Positions 6,275 through 14,299 of a stretch of DNA of 45,467 nucleotides are shown one piece after another. The number at the start of each line of letters is the position of its first letter. Position 1 is the first letter of the stretch. The stretch comes from a virus. The stretch is from positions 1-45,467 of the IMG/VR virus record IMGVR_UViG_3300018954_000018; one strand, 5' to 3'. Position numbers and translations under genes: made by a program. The notes under the pieces are model-generated. The model saw only the letters and a program-made list of their open reading frames with translations, did no database searches and had not been told where the DNA came from.

Positions 6275-7420
6275 GTGCCCGACGCGAACGTGAACCTGCG
6301 GACCCTCCCCGACGGCCGGCAGCGATGGCGCCTGCAGTACCGGATCGACGGCCGGCAAGGCGTCCGGACGTTCAGCAACGAGAAGGCCGCGAGCCGCTGG
6401 CTCGCGGTCTTCCGTGCGCTCGGGCCCGCCGCCGCCCTACGCCTGCTCGACGCCGACGACACCCCGGACGCGACCACCGCGCTCACCGTCGCCGACGCCG
6501 TGCGCGAGCACCTCACCAGCCTCACGGGCGTCACCCGCGGCACCCTCGACTCCTACCGCCGCGAGGCCTCGCGCGACATCCTGCCGACGCTCGGCGACCT
6601 GCCCCTGACCGCGCTCGACCGCGACGTCGTCTCCGGCTGGGTGAACCGCCTCACCGAGCAGGGCCTCGCCGGGAAGACGATCGCCAACCGGCACTCCCTG
6701 CTGTCCGCCACGTGCGGGTGGGCGGTCGAGCGGGGCCACCTGCCCGGGAACCCGTGCCGCGGCGTGCGGATGCCGCGCACCCTCAAGCGCCGACCCGTCT
6801 TCCTCAGCCCGACCCAGGTCGCCGAGCTCCTCGACGCGCTCGGCGAGGTCGACGGCCGGTACCGGGGCCTCGTCCTGACGCTCATCGGCACGGGCATGCG
6901 CTGGTCCGAGGCGACCGCCCTGCAGGCGCAGCACGTCACCGACGACGTCGCGGTGCTGCGCCTGCACGTCGAGCAGGCCTGGAAGGACACCGACTCCGGG
7001 TCGATGAAGCTGGGCCCGCCGAAGACGCGCGCCGGCACCCGCACCATCCCCCTCGACCGACCGTCCCCCGTCGCCGACGTCATCGGGGCCGCGCTCGCCG
7101 GCACCCCGCCCGGCGGCTGGTTGTTCAGGTCTCCCCGCGGCGCCGTCGTCCGGAACGCCACCTTCCACACCCGCGTGTGGATACCGACCATGCGACTGCT
7201 GACCGACCGCGGGTGGGCGGTGCGCCCGAGCGTGCACGACCTACGGCACACCGCGGCGTCGCTCATGCTCGCGGCCGGCGCCGAGATCCACGCGGTGTCA
7301 TCGATCCTCGGCCACGAGCACGTGTCCACCACCGTCGACGTGTACGGGCACTTTCGCCCGGGGGCGAAGGAGGCCGCTCTACACGGCCTCGGCAGCCAGC
7401 TGGCCGCCGCGCTGCAGTAG
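6275..7420 (+). CDS. int: tyrosine-family site-specific integrase
   Basis: 381 residues from GTG at 6275. The N-terminal part has an arm-binding-like region (LPDGRQRWRLQYRIDGRQG) and a SAM-like core-binding domain. The catalytic domain has Arg209 (GTGMRWSEA), a Lys in the beta-hairpin region (PPKTRAGTRTI), His321-xx-Arg324 (HDLRHTA), His347 (ILGHEH) and nucleophile Tyr357 (VDVYGH). All catalytic residues are present and the length is normal. It would recombine the neighbouring attP with a chromosomal tRNA attB. The hairpin at the start codon and upstream repressor suggest tight control. The stop region overlaps a convergent small gene by 42 bases. Confidence 0.95.
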   Translation: MPDANVNLRTLPDGRQRWRLQYRIDGRQGVRTFSNEKAASRWLAVFRALGPAAALRLLDADDTPDATTALTVADAVREHLTSLTGVTRGTLDSYRREASRDILPTLGDLPLTALDRDVVSGWVNRLTEQGLAGKTIANRHSLLSATCGWAVERGHLPGNPCRGVRMPRTLKRRPVFLSPTQVAELLDALGEVDGRYRGLVLTLIGTGMRWSEATALQAQHVTDDVAVLRLHVEQAWKDTDSGSMKLGPPKTRAGTRTIPLDRPSPVADVIGAALAGTPPGGWLFRSPRGAVVRNATFHTRVWIPTMRLLTDRGWAVRPSVHDLRHTAASLMLAAGAEIHAVSSILGHEHVSTTVDVYGHFRPGAKEAALHGLGSQLAAALQ

Positions 7421-7588
7421 CACCTCCCTCACGGCCGCACCGATCGCCGCGGCGTCCAGGTGCTCGCCCACCACCAGGAGAGCGTGCTCGTCCAGCCAGT
7501 ACCAGTTCGCTCCGTGCGGGAGTGCCCCCCGCGTGATCGTGAAGGTCCCGGCCCCCCGGCCCTCGCCCGCTGTCCCTTCCCCTGCCAC
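7379..7588 (-). CDS. small hypothetical protein convergent with int
   Basis: 69 residues from GTG at 7586-7588 with GGAGG four bases upstream. The protein has a Gly-rich start and a plausible folded core (YWLDEHALLVVGEHLDAAAI). Its last 14 codons overlap the 3' end of int on the other strand. No family was recognised. The good start context and amino acid composition favour a real gene, but a spurious frame is possible. Confidence 0.5.
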   Translation of the reverse strand: MAGEGTAGEGRGAGTFTITRGALPHGANWYWLDEHALLVVGEHLDAAAIGAAVREVLLQRGGQLAAEAV

Positions 7589-7759
7589 GTGCCCTCCGAC
7601 CTGTCCGCCCCGAACCCGGTCGGTTCATCCCACACGACCCTGATCGTCCGCATGCGAGGACGTCGTCCGCATGGTCCGAACGTGGGGGCTCTGGGCGGCG
7701 GGGCCCGCCTGGCTCGCCCCACGGCTGCTTCGGCCGGCCAGCAGCGGCCACACCCGGCC
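7589..7759. other. intergenic stretch with an 11-bp direct repeat
   Basis: No convincing gene is seen. TCGTCCGCATG occurs twice (7644-7654 and 7663-7673), 19 bp apart, so on roughly the same helix face. It lies upstream of the small minus-strand gene 7379-7588 and may be its operator. Confidence 0.4.
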
Positions 7760-8155
7760 TCAGGCGTGAGTCAACGCCGGATGGGCCAGTTCACCGACCA
7801 CCAGGCCAGCCAGCCTGCCGGTCACCACGCCGTCGACCACGAGCGTGACAAGCGGGTCCTCCGACTCCGTGAACGCTGTCAGCACGCCCGTTCCGTAGGC
7901 CCATCCGCCGCCGTCGACCCAGAGTCCCTCGAACCAGCGAGTCAACGTCTCCCGCCGGATGTGGTTCATGTCAGCGCCGAAGGTGTCGGGCACGTACAGC
8001 TCCGGGCCGCCACCGGCGCCCAGGTCGACCCGCCGGAAGTCGTAGCAGCGCTCCGGGTCCGAGCCCCCGGAGAAGTCGCCGCCCGCCATGATGCGTCGGC
8101 GGATCACGTCGTCAGCGTGAAGCACCTGGATGACCACCTGCGTCAGGACCGTCAT
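7760..8155 (-). CDS. hypothetical protein next to the repressor
   Basis: 131 residues from ATG at 8153-8155. The first half is mixed and ends in a GGG loop. The second half contains IRRETLTRWFEGLWVDGGGW and a beta-rich C-terminus. No membrane segment, signal peptide or known motif was recognised. It lies 23 bases downstream of the HTH gene 8179-8586 in the same direction, so the two are likely co-transcribed. A lysogeny-associated function (immunity or exclusion) is suggested only by that position. Confidence 0.65.
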   Translation of the reverse strand: MTVLTQVVIQVLHADDVIRRRIMAGGDFSGGSDPERCYDFRRVDLGAGGGPELYVPDTFGADMNHIRRETLTRWFEGLWVDGGGWAYGTGVLTAFTESEDPLVTLVVDGVVTGRLAGLVVGELAHPALTHA

Positions 8156-8178
8156 GGCCCCATCGTGCCCCAAGGGGC

Positions 8179-8586
8179 CTACAGCTCGCCCTTGAGCTCC
8201 AGCGCTCGCCGCATCGCGTAGGCGCGGACCTCGGTCTCCCACAGCCGCCGCTTGGGCTCCGTCATGCCGTCGACCAGCCCGTCGGGCCAGTCGAGCAGGT
8301 CCCCGACGCCGTCCGGCACCGCATCCGTTGTCGGCGCCGCCTCGCCGGCCGCGAGCCGCTCGAGCGTGCCGGGCTCCCAGCCGAGGGCACCCTCGATCGC
8401 AGCGCGCGTCGACTGGTGCGGCCACTGGTCCTTCAGGAACTTGCGGACCGTCTCCCGGTTGACCTTGGCCCGCTGCGCCAGCGTCGCCGTCGACATGCGC
8501 GGCTCGAACTCCGACATCCGCTGCAGCACAGCCTGTCTCGCGCGCTCGTGGTCCCCGCTGTCTGTCACCCCTTGACAGTGATTCAT
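8179..8586 (-). CDS. helix-turn-helix repressor, CI-like position
   Basis: 135 residues from ATG at 8584-8586 (a GTG six codons later is an alternative). An N-terminal HTH (about residues 27-65: MSTATLAQRAKVNRETVRKF) is followed by a conserved helix (GALGWEPGTLERLAAGE) often seen in actinobacterial regulators, then a Trp-rich C-terminal region. It is divergent from the Cro-like gene at 8742, the position of a phage CI-like repressor. Its start codon lies inside a GTGATTCAT site, next to a TGTCA-TGACA inverted repeat (8565-8577), so it is probably autoregulated or controlled by the 5809-6063 repressor. Confidence 0.8.
   Translation of the reverse strand: MNHCQGVTDSGDHERARQAVLQRMSEFEPRMSTATLAQRAKVNRETVRKFLKDQWPHQSTRAAIEGALGWEPGTLERLAAGEAAPTTDAVPDGVGDLLDWPDGLVDGMTEPKRRLWETEVRAYAMRRALELKGEL
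8565..8586. promoter_or_regulatory. operator at the start of the HTH repressor gene
   Basis: Inverted repeat TGTCACCCCTTGACA (8563-8577) is followed directly by GTGATTCAT (8578-8586). The second motif matches sites at 5527, 5718, 5754 and 43810 and covers the ATG of the minus-strand repressor gene. Confidence 0.5.
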
Positions 8587-8704
8587 CGGCAGCCGCCGCG
8601 CAAGAGTTGGCAAGCCTTGGCTTCACTACCCGCGATCCTCGGCAACCCGCGTCCGCCGTTCGGGTGGTTCTGAGCGCCACTGGTTGCTTTCGTTTGCTCC
8701 AAAC

Positions 8705-8734
8705 TTGACATCAGTGGCACACGATCGGCACAGT
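8705..8734 (+). promoter_or_regulatory. early promoter driving a leaderless transcript
   Basis: TTGACA (8705-8710), an 18-base spacer and CACAGT (8729-8734) put the likely transcription start at about 8741, one base before the ATG at 8742. No ribosome binding site is present, so the first gene would be read from a leaderless mRNA. Confidence 0.65.
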
Positions 8735-8741
8735 CTGCGGC

Positions 8742-8957
8742 ATGAGCACGAAGGATCGCCGAGAAACCGGCCTCATCATTGGCAACCGGCGCCGCCGTCA
8801 CCAGCTCAGCCGGACTCAGCTCGCCGAGCGGCTCGGCTGCTCGACGAGCCACGTCCGGAACCTCGAGAACGGCTGGAGGCCGGTCACGCCCGCCCTCGCC
8901 ACCCGCCTCAACGCCGTCCTCGGCCTCGCCCTCCCGACCGACGGAGAGACCTCGTGA
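8742..8957 (+). CDS. Cro-like XRE helix-turn-helix protein
   Basis: 71 residues; ATG at 8742 is at the predicted 5' end of the transcript. A single XRE HTH fills almost the whole protein (LSRTQLAERLGCSTSHVRNL, then VTPALATRLNAVLGL). It is divergent from the CI-like repressor and first in the long plus-strand early operon, as expected of a Cro-type switch protein. The next gene overlaps its stop by 4 bases. Confidence 0.82.
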   Translation: MSTKDRRETGLIIGNRRRRHQLSRTQLAERLGCSTSHVRNLENGWRPVTPALATRLNAVLGLALPTDGETS

Positions 8958-9256
8958 CGACCCTCAACGAGCAGGCGAACCCCGCCGGCCTGCCCAAGCT
9001 CCTCGACACCGACGACCTCGCCACCTACCTCGGCATCAGCCCGTACACCGTCGAGCGCACCGCTCGCGCCGGCCTGATCCCGGGCGCCTTCCAGCTGGAG
9101 AACCGCGCCTGGCGGTACCCCGAGGACGGCGTCGTCGCCTACATCAAGGCGAAGCAGGCGCAGAGCGCCACCGTCACCGCGCTGCCCGCCCGCCCGGACC
9201 CCGACGGCGACGAGCACGGCCGCGTCCGCCGCCGCCGCACCGCCCGTGCCTCCTGA
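8954..9256 (+). CDS. AlpA/excisionase-like DNA-binding protein
   Basis: 100 residues from GTG 8954 (GTGA overlap, GGAGAG upstream). A MerR/AlpA-type winged HTH is visible (LLDTDDLATYLGISPYTVER, then WRYPEDGVVAYIKA), with a basic Arg-rich tail. Such proteins in actinophages act as excisionases or early regulators. Position directly after the Cro-like gene fits an excisionase expressed at induction; a transcription factor is the alternative. Confidence 0.75.
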   Translation: MTTLNEQANPAGLPKLLDTDDLATYLGISPYTVERTARAGLIPGAFQLENRAWRYPEDGVVAYIKAKQAQSATVTALPARPDPDGDEHGRVRRRRTARAS

Positions 9257-9340
9257 GCACCCCCCGAAACGCGCGAACCCGGGGCCGCCAGCACGCGGAC
9301 CCCGGGCAGTGACGCCACTTCGATCAAGGAGAAGCATCGC

Positions 9341-9646
9341 ATGAACGCCCTGCTCGTGACCATCGCCCTCACCGGGGCCATCGCCGCCGCCCTCGTCGTC
9401 GCCCTGCTCGTCGAGGTGCGCCGCCGCCTCGCCGCCGCCCCACCGCCCCGGCACGCCGCCGGCCCCCCGGACGACCTCGGCCGCTGGGTCGCCGACATCA
9501 CCGGCCCCTACCGCCGCGGCGCCACCGCGCTCGCGGCCGACGTCCGCGCCGGGCTCCTCGAGCTGGCTCACGACACGCGCGGCGCCTGCCGCTCGGCCGC
9601 CGCCGCCATCACCGCCCGGGCCCGCCGCGCGCAGGTGACCCGTTGA
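9341..9646 (+). CDS. small membrane-anchored protein
   Basis: 101 residues; AAGGAG lies 9 bases before the ATG. One N-terminal transmembrane helix (about residues 4-25, ALLVTIALTGAIAAALVVAL) is followed by a basic, Ala-rich cytoplasmic domain. Function unknown. It starts a chain of genes joined by 4-base overlaps. Confidence 0.65.
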   Translation: MNALLVTIALTGAIAAALVVALLVEVRRRLAAAPPPRHAAGPPDDLGRWVADITGPYRRGATALAADVRAGLLELAHDTRGACRSAAAAITARARRAQVTR

Positions 9647-10050
9647 ACGCCCCGGAGCCGGATGGCGCGGCGGGTACGAGCTCGGTCGGCATCATCTACC
9701 GCTGCTGCATCCTCGGCCGCCTCGAGGCGCCGCCCAGCCACGCCCACCTCACCCGGGACGTGTCGGGTCGGTGGTGGGTCGCCGTCGAGTGCCCGTGTGG
9801 CGAGGCCCACCAGACCGAACTCACCCACTGCCGCCACCTCGTCATCGCGCTGCGGGCCGCCGGCGTGCGGACCCACCTCGAGCCCAAGCCGGCCGACGCC
9901 TCCGCCGAGCTCGCCGACCCCGCTCGCAGGAGCACCGCGCGGCCATTCGGCTGGCGGGACCTCCTGTCGTTCGTCTCGCGCCTGAACAGCACCCAGTGCA
10001 TCGGGCGCCTCGAGGAGGCCGAACGTACCGACCCCGGGGCCAGCCGGTGA
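9643..10050 (+). CDS. hypothetical Cys-containing early protein
   Basis: 135 residues from TTG at 9643, overlapping the previous stop as TTGA; the rare start is chosen because of this coupling. The N-terminal half has cysteines and histidines in a pattern that could bind zinc (YRCCILGR, VECPCGEAHQ, THCRH). The C-terminal part is helical. Not recognised. The following gene overlaps its end (GTGA). Confidence 0.6.
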   Translation: MNAPEPDGAAGTSSVGIIYRCCILGRLEAPPSHAHLTRDVSGRWWVAVECPCGEAHQTELTHCRHLVIALRAAGVRTHLEPKPADASAELADPARRSTARPFGWRDLLSFVSRLNSTQCIGRLEEAERTDPGASR

Positions 10051-10256
10051 GCACCCTCGCCGCACCCGGCCGCACCGGCCGCCGCGCTCGCGTCCTCGCC
10101 GCCCGCCGCCGGCGCCGCATGCCCTCGCGCATCACGTTCACCGCCCCCTGCTCGTGCGGGCGCCTCGTCCCCTGGACGTCGCTGCGCGACCTCGCCGGAC
10201 CCTCCACCGCCAGCCGCACCTTCCCCGCCTGCACCTGCACAGGAGCCGCCGCGTGA
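10047..10256 (+). CDS. small basic zinc-ribbon protein
   Basis: 69 residues from GTG 10047. An Arg-rich N-terminus (RRARVLAARRRRR) is followed by two CxC pairs (PCSCGR and ACTCTG) that could hold one zinc. Both ends overlap neighbours by 4 bases. Probably a nucleic-acid-binding early protein; no family was recognised. Confidence 0.58.
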   Translation: MSTLAAPGRTGRRARVLAARRRRRMPSRITFTAPCSCGRLVPWTSLRDLAGPSTASRTFPACTCTGAAA

Positions 10257-10894
10257 CCACCACCGACCAGACCGCCCCCCGCACCGTGCTCGGCTTCCTG
10301 TCCCAGCTCGGCCGCCCGCGCACGGGGCCACCCGGCGACCTCACCCACCTCTACCCCGCTGGCTGGTCCTGGTGCTTCGTTGTCGACGGCGACCAGGCCG
10401 ACGGGAGCGCCCGCGTGGCCTTCTGCGACCGCGAGACCGCCGAGCAGTTCGCGCTGCAGGCGGTCGAGCGGGTCGAGGCCAGGATGCGCGTCTTCCGCGA
10501 CGCCGACGGCGGGTGGGCGTACCAACCCGCCGCCGTGGCCCGAGCGCAGCGCCGGACCGGGCGCCACTCCTGGCCCCGCGACCTCATCAGCCTCAGCGGC
10601 ACGTGGGGACCTGCCGCCGCGAAGCCGCCCGCCCGCGAGGTGGTGCTCGCCCTGTACGGCACCGTCGCTCAGACCTGGTGCGCCCACGCCCCGGCCGAAC
10701 CGCGCTCCCCGCGCAGCGATGTCGACAGCGCTCGCCGCACCTGCGACTGGGAGCACAACGGCCTCACCTGGTCGCCGGCCGCGGTCGAGCAGGCCCACGC
10801 CGCCGCCGACGAGCACGCCCGCGCCGTCGGGCACACCGTCGACGTCCTCGAGATCGCCCGCACCCACCGATTCCCCCGGTCCGGCGCCAGGTGA
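10253..10894 (+). CDS. hypothetical early protein
   Basis: 213 residues from GTG 10253 (GTGA overlap). Mixed alpha/beta sequence with several Trp residues (WSWCFVVDGD) and a C-terminal helical part; an Ala/Pro linker lies in the middle. No motif was recognised. It is coupled to both neighbours. Confidence 0.6.
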   Translation: MTTTDQTAPRTVLGFLSQLGRPRTGPPGDLTHLYPAGWSWCFVVDGDQADGSARVAFCDRETAEQFALQAVERVEARMRVFRDADGGWAYQPAAVARAQRRTGRHSWPRDLISLSGTWGPAAAKPPAREVVLALYGTVAQTWCAHAPAEPRSPRSDVDSARRTCDWEHNGLTWSPAAVEQAHAAADEHARAVGHTVDVLEIARTHRFPRSGAR

Positions 10895-11313
10895 GCCAGC
10901 GCCCGGCCGGCCCGGTGGAGTGGACCTCGGCGATGCACCAGGCGCAGCAGATCCTCGACACCCTCCCTGCCGAGGACCCGAAGGACGTCGCCCGGCGCCG
11001 CGCCGACCTGGTCGCCGCGACCACCCGGCACCTGTCGATGCCGCAGCGCGACCTCGCCGTCGAGCTGCGGCGCGTCGTCGCCGAGAACGACGGGAACGTC
11101 ACGGCCGCCGCCCGGGCGACCGGCCTGGCCGTCACCACCGTCCGCCGCCTCCTGAACCGGCCCACCGGGGAGGTCACCGCCGGCGTCGCGTCCGCCGTTG
11201 TCAGCACCGCCCGCGGCTACGCCCGGCCCGCCGGCACCCGCCATCCCCGCGCCGTCCGCAACGTCATGCACGGCGCTCGCCGCGTCGACTCCACCTCGGC
11301 CGCCCGGAGCTGA
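10891..11313 (+). CDS. DNA-binding protein with HTH segment
   Basis: 140 residues from GTG 10891. The central region reads LRRVVAENDGNVTAAARATG followed by TTVRRLLN, a Fis/HTH-like pattern. The C-terminus is basic and flexible. Likely an early DNA-binding protein; target unknown. It overlaps the previous gene by 4 bases and leads into the zinc-finger gene after 4 bases. Confidence 0.6.
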   Translation: MSQRPAGPVEWTSAMHQAQQILDTLPAEDPKDVARRRADLVAATTRHLSMPQRDLAVELRRVVAENDGNVTAAARATGLAVTTVRRLLNRPTGEVTAGVASAVVSTARGYARPAGTRHPRAVRNVMHGARRVDSTSAARS

Positions 11314-11317
11314 CCCC

Positions 11318-11680
11318 GTGGCCGAGACGTGCACGAAGTGCTCCGCACCCGTCAAGTACGTCCTGACGGTCGGCGGTCGCCGTGTGCCCCTCGAGCCGGA
11401 CCCGCACCCCGCCGGCACCCACGTACCCGTCAAGGTCGGCGGCCAGACCCGCTCCCGGGTCCTCGGCGGCGGGGAGCTGCCCGCCCAGGAACCCGCGTGG
11501 CGCGACCACCGCACCACCTGCTCCGCCGGGAAGCACGCCAGCGACCGCGCTGCCCGCCTGCGACCGAAGTGCCGCGTCTGCACGAAGCCGATGGACCCCG
11601 AGCTCGCCTACCTCGAGCAGTGGGAGACCCACCCCTCATGTGACCCCGCCCACCACACCGACGAGACGAGGACCGCGTGA
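11318..11680 (+). CDS. zinc-finger protein
   Basis: 120 residues from GTG 11318. Cysteine pairs appear at both ends: CTKCSAP near the N-terminus and CRVCTKP with a later THPSCDP. An intervening beta-rich segment and CSAGKH complete two likely zinc sites. This pattern recurs in actinophage early proteins of unknown role. Its stop overlaps the methyltransferase start (GTGA). Confidence 0.62.
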   Translation: MAETCTKCSAPVKYVLTVGGRRVPLEPDPHPAGTHVPVKVGGQTRSRVLGGGELPAQEPAWRDHRTTCSAGKHASDRAARLRPKCRVCTKPMDPELAYLEQWETHPSCDPAHHTDETRTA

Positions 11681-13252
11681 GCACGACCACCCTCGACGAG
11701 CGCATCGTCCTGGAGGCCTTCGCCGGCCCCGGCGGCTGGTCAACCGGCCTGCGCATGCTCGACCAGCCCTGCCGCAGCATCGGCGTCGAGTGGGACCGCG
11801 ACGCCTGCCGCACTGCCCACGCCGCCGGGCACCTGCGCGTCCGCGCCGACGTCGCCCGCTTCGACCTGACCGAGCTCGCCGCCGTCTGGCTCCTCATCAT
11901 GTCGCCGCCCTGCCAGGCGTGGTCCCGGTCCGGGAAGCGCAAGGGCATCCTCGACCAGGCCGCGATCTTCCAGCACGCCCAGCGCGTCACCGGCGCCGGC
12001 CGGTGGCTGCCCTACACCGACGCCGGCCCGCTCCCAGCCGGAGAGGGCGACGGCGGCGGCACCTGGAACGACGCGCGCTCCCCGCTGGTCCTTGAGGTGC
12101 TGCGCTGGGTGCTCGCCGTCCAGCCCGCCCACATCGCTCTCGAGCAGGTCCCGGATGTCCTGCCGTTCTGGCACCTGATCGCCCGCTGGCTGCGGGGGCT
12201 CGGGTACAACGCATGGGCCGGGGCGCTGTCCGCCGAGCGGTACGGCGTCCCCCAGACCCGGGAGCGGGCGATCCTCATCGCGTCGCGCGAGCGGGCGGTC
12301 ACCGCCCCGGCCGCCACGCACACGGCCTACGACAGCCGGCTCCCGGACGGCGGACGATGGCACGGCGCCGACGGCGACCTGTTCGGCGGCGGCCTCGCCC
12401 CCTGGGTGTCGATGGCCGACGCGCTGGGATGGACCCCTGCCGTCGTGGTGAACACCCGCGGGGACAGGCAGACCCCCGGCGGGAACGAGTTCAGCGCCGA
12501 CCGGCCCTCCTGGGCGCTCACGGAGAAGACCCGGTCCTGGACCGTCCGGACCGGCAACAACACCACCGCGACCGACGGGTCGAAGGGGCTGCAGCGCTAC
12601 GAGCGGCCTGTCGACCACCCAGCGCCGGCCCTAGACACGAACGTCGGCGCGAAGTGGCGGGTCGGGATGGGCGATGTCCGCCAGGCCAACGGGACCGTCC
12701 GCGCGACGGACGAACCCGCCGGGACCATCACCGCGTCCCTCGACAACGGCAACCACCGCTGGCTCCTGCACACCAACCGCGACCAGCGCCCTGACGGCAC
12801 ACGCCAGGTCATCGACCCCTCCGAGCGGCCAGCCCCGACCCTGACCGCCAAGTCGGGCGGGCAGTGGGTCTACGTCAACGGCAACCAGGCCAACGCCGGT
12901 CCGGCGCGACATCACCGAGCCTGCCCCGACGGTCATGTTCGGCGAGCGATCGAACAAGGTCGAGTGGGTGCACGAGCGTCCAGCTACCACCGTCGCGGGT
13001 GACCCGCGTATCGCCGAACCCGGCCACCGCGACCGAGAGGGCGGCCGGGCGCGGTTCGACGGCGACTCCATCCGCGTCACCGTCGAGGAAGCCGCCGTCC
13101 TGCAGAGCTTCCCGCCGGCCTACCCGTGGCAGGGCACCAAGTCCGCGCGGTTCCGCCAGGTCGGTGACGCCGTCCCCCCGCTGCTCTCCGCTCACGTCCT
13201 CGCCGCCGTCCTCGGTGTCCCCGCACCGACGCACCAAGAGGTGAGCGCCTGA
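11677..13252 (+). CDS. C5-cytosine DNA methyltransferase, interrupted by a frameshift
   Basis: The first frame (GTG 11677 to stop 13002) has AdoMet motif I (EAFAGPGGWSTGL), catalytic motif IV SPPCQAW with Cys79, motif VI ALEQVPD and motif VIII QTRERAILIA, then a target region with repeated AxTLT/AGTIT units. The C-terminal motifs IX-X (VLQSFPPAYPW, FRQVGDAVPP) lie in another frame that ends at 13252. The junction lies near 12893-12902. Removing one base (the T at 12900) would give a continuous protein of about 524 residues. Either this is a broken gene, a sequencing error, or an unusual frameshift. Such enzymes protect phage DNA from host restriction. Confidence 0.85.
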
Positions 13253-13404
13253 TGCCCCGCCACTGCCAGTGCTCGTCCACGACCCGGTGCTGCCCCGTCC
13301 TGGGCCACCCCGGGCACATCACCCCCCACCGCTGGTGCCTCAACGCCGACCTGACCCGACCCACCACGCCCACCGCGGGGCCAGCACCGAGGAGCAACCG
13401 ATGA
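13252..13404 (+). CDS. 50-residue Cys/His-rich protein
   Basis: ATG 13252 overlaps the methyltransferase stop (TGATG), and the stop overlaps the next ATG (ATGA). The N-terminal half has five cysteines and several histidines (RHCQCSSTTRCCPVLGH, then HRWC), suggesting zinc binding. The tail is Pro/Thr-rich. Found only by its overlaps and composition; function unknown. Confidence 0.55.
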   Translation: MPRHCQCSSTTRCCPVLGHPGHITPHRWCLNADLTRPTTPTAGPAPRSNR

Positions 13405-14252
13405 CCTGGTTCAAGGTCGACGACAAGCTGCACGACCACCGCAAGCGCCGCCTCGCCGGCCTGCCTGCGATGGGCCTGTGGGCCGTCGCCGGCTCCTGGT
13501 CGGCCGACAACGACACGTACGGCTTCATCCCCGCCGACGTGGTCGGCCGCTGGGCCGGGAACGCCCGGGCGCTCGCCAAGAAGCTCGTCGATGTCGGCCT
13601 GTGGGTGCCCACCGAGCAGGACGGCGAGGCTGGGTGGCGCTTCCACGACTGGGACGACTTCCAGCCGACGAAGGCCGAGCGGGAGGCCGACAAGGCCGCC
13701 GCCCGTGAGCGGATGCGTGCCGTTCGGGCCGCCAGAGCAGGCCGGGGCTCGACCCCGGCCGAGCCTCCCGGTTCGGAACCTGTTCGGGCGAACACCGAAC
13801 GAACCGGCGGCGAAGTTCGCCCTGAGTTCGTTCTGCCCCGGCCCGGCCCGGCCCGACCCGACCCGAATACCTACCTACTCACCCTCGTGTCTCGGCTGGC
13901 GGCAGGTGACGCGCGCGGAAATGCGCCGCCGCCGGCCGAGGTCATCGCTTCATGGCAGGAGACGGCAGGGCCGGACATCGAGCTCAACACCGAGGCCCGG
14001 GAGTACCTCGCCCGGTTCGGGGACCGCCCGCCCCGTGACGAGCGCGGCGCCTGGCTCGGCTGGCTCCGCAAGGCCAACGAGCGCGCGGCCACGGCCACCG
14101 ACCGCGACCCGGCCACCGGCCGCCCCCTGCGCCTCGTCGCGACCTGCACGCACCCCGACTGCCTCGACGGTTGGGCGGGGGAGGACGACCAGGGCCGGCC
14201 CCGCCCGTGCCCGAGCTGCAAGCCCCGCGCCTCGGCCGTCGAGGCGTCCTGA
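13401..14252 (+). CDS. DnaD-like phage replication protein
   Basis: 283 residues from ATG 13401. The N-terminal 110 residues (MTWFKVDDKLHDHRKRRLAG, MGLWAVAGSWSADN, then FHDWDDFQPTKAERE) match the winged-helix replication-initiation proteins common in actinophages. A variable Pro/Arg-rich linker with a GGCCC-type DNA run follows (residues about 110-160), then a helical C-terminal region and a terminal zinc-like motif (CTHPDCLDGW...CPSC). Probably recruits host helicase to the phage origin. The next gene encodes a nuclease, consistent with a replication block. Confidence 0.72.
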   Translation: MTWFKVDDKLHDHRKRRLAGLPAMGLWAVAGSWSADNDTYGFIPADVVGRWAGNARALAKKLVDVGLWVPTEQDGEAGWRFHDWDDFQPTKAEREADKAAARERMRAVRAARAGRGSTPAEPPGSEPVRANTERTGGEVRPEFVLPRPGPARPDPNTYLLTLVSRLAAGDARGNAPPPAEVIASWQETAGPDIELNTEAREYLARFGDRPPRDERGAWLGWLRKANERAATATDRDPATGRPLRLVATCTHPDCLDGWAGEDDQGRPRPCPSCKPRASAVEAS

Positions 14253-14299
14253 CCCGCCAGCACCACCCCGCGCCCGCCACCACCGAACGGAGCACCACC

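Noticed and set aside
13800-13870. GGCCC/GACCC simple repeat as a regulatory element
   Set aside because: It lies inside the linker of the DnaD-like protein and reads as a Pro/Arg-rich coding stretch.
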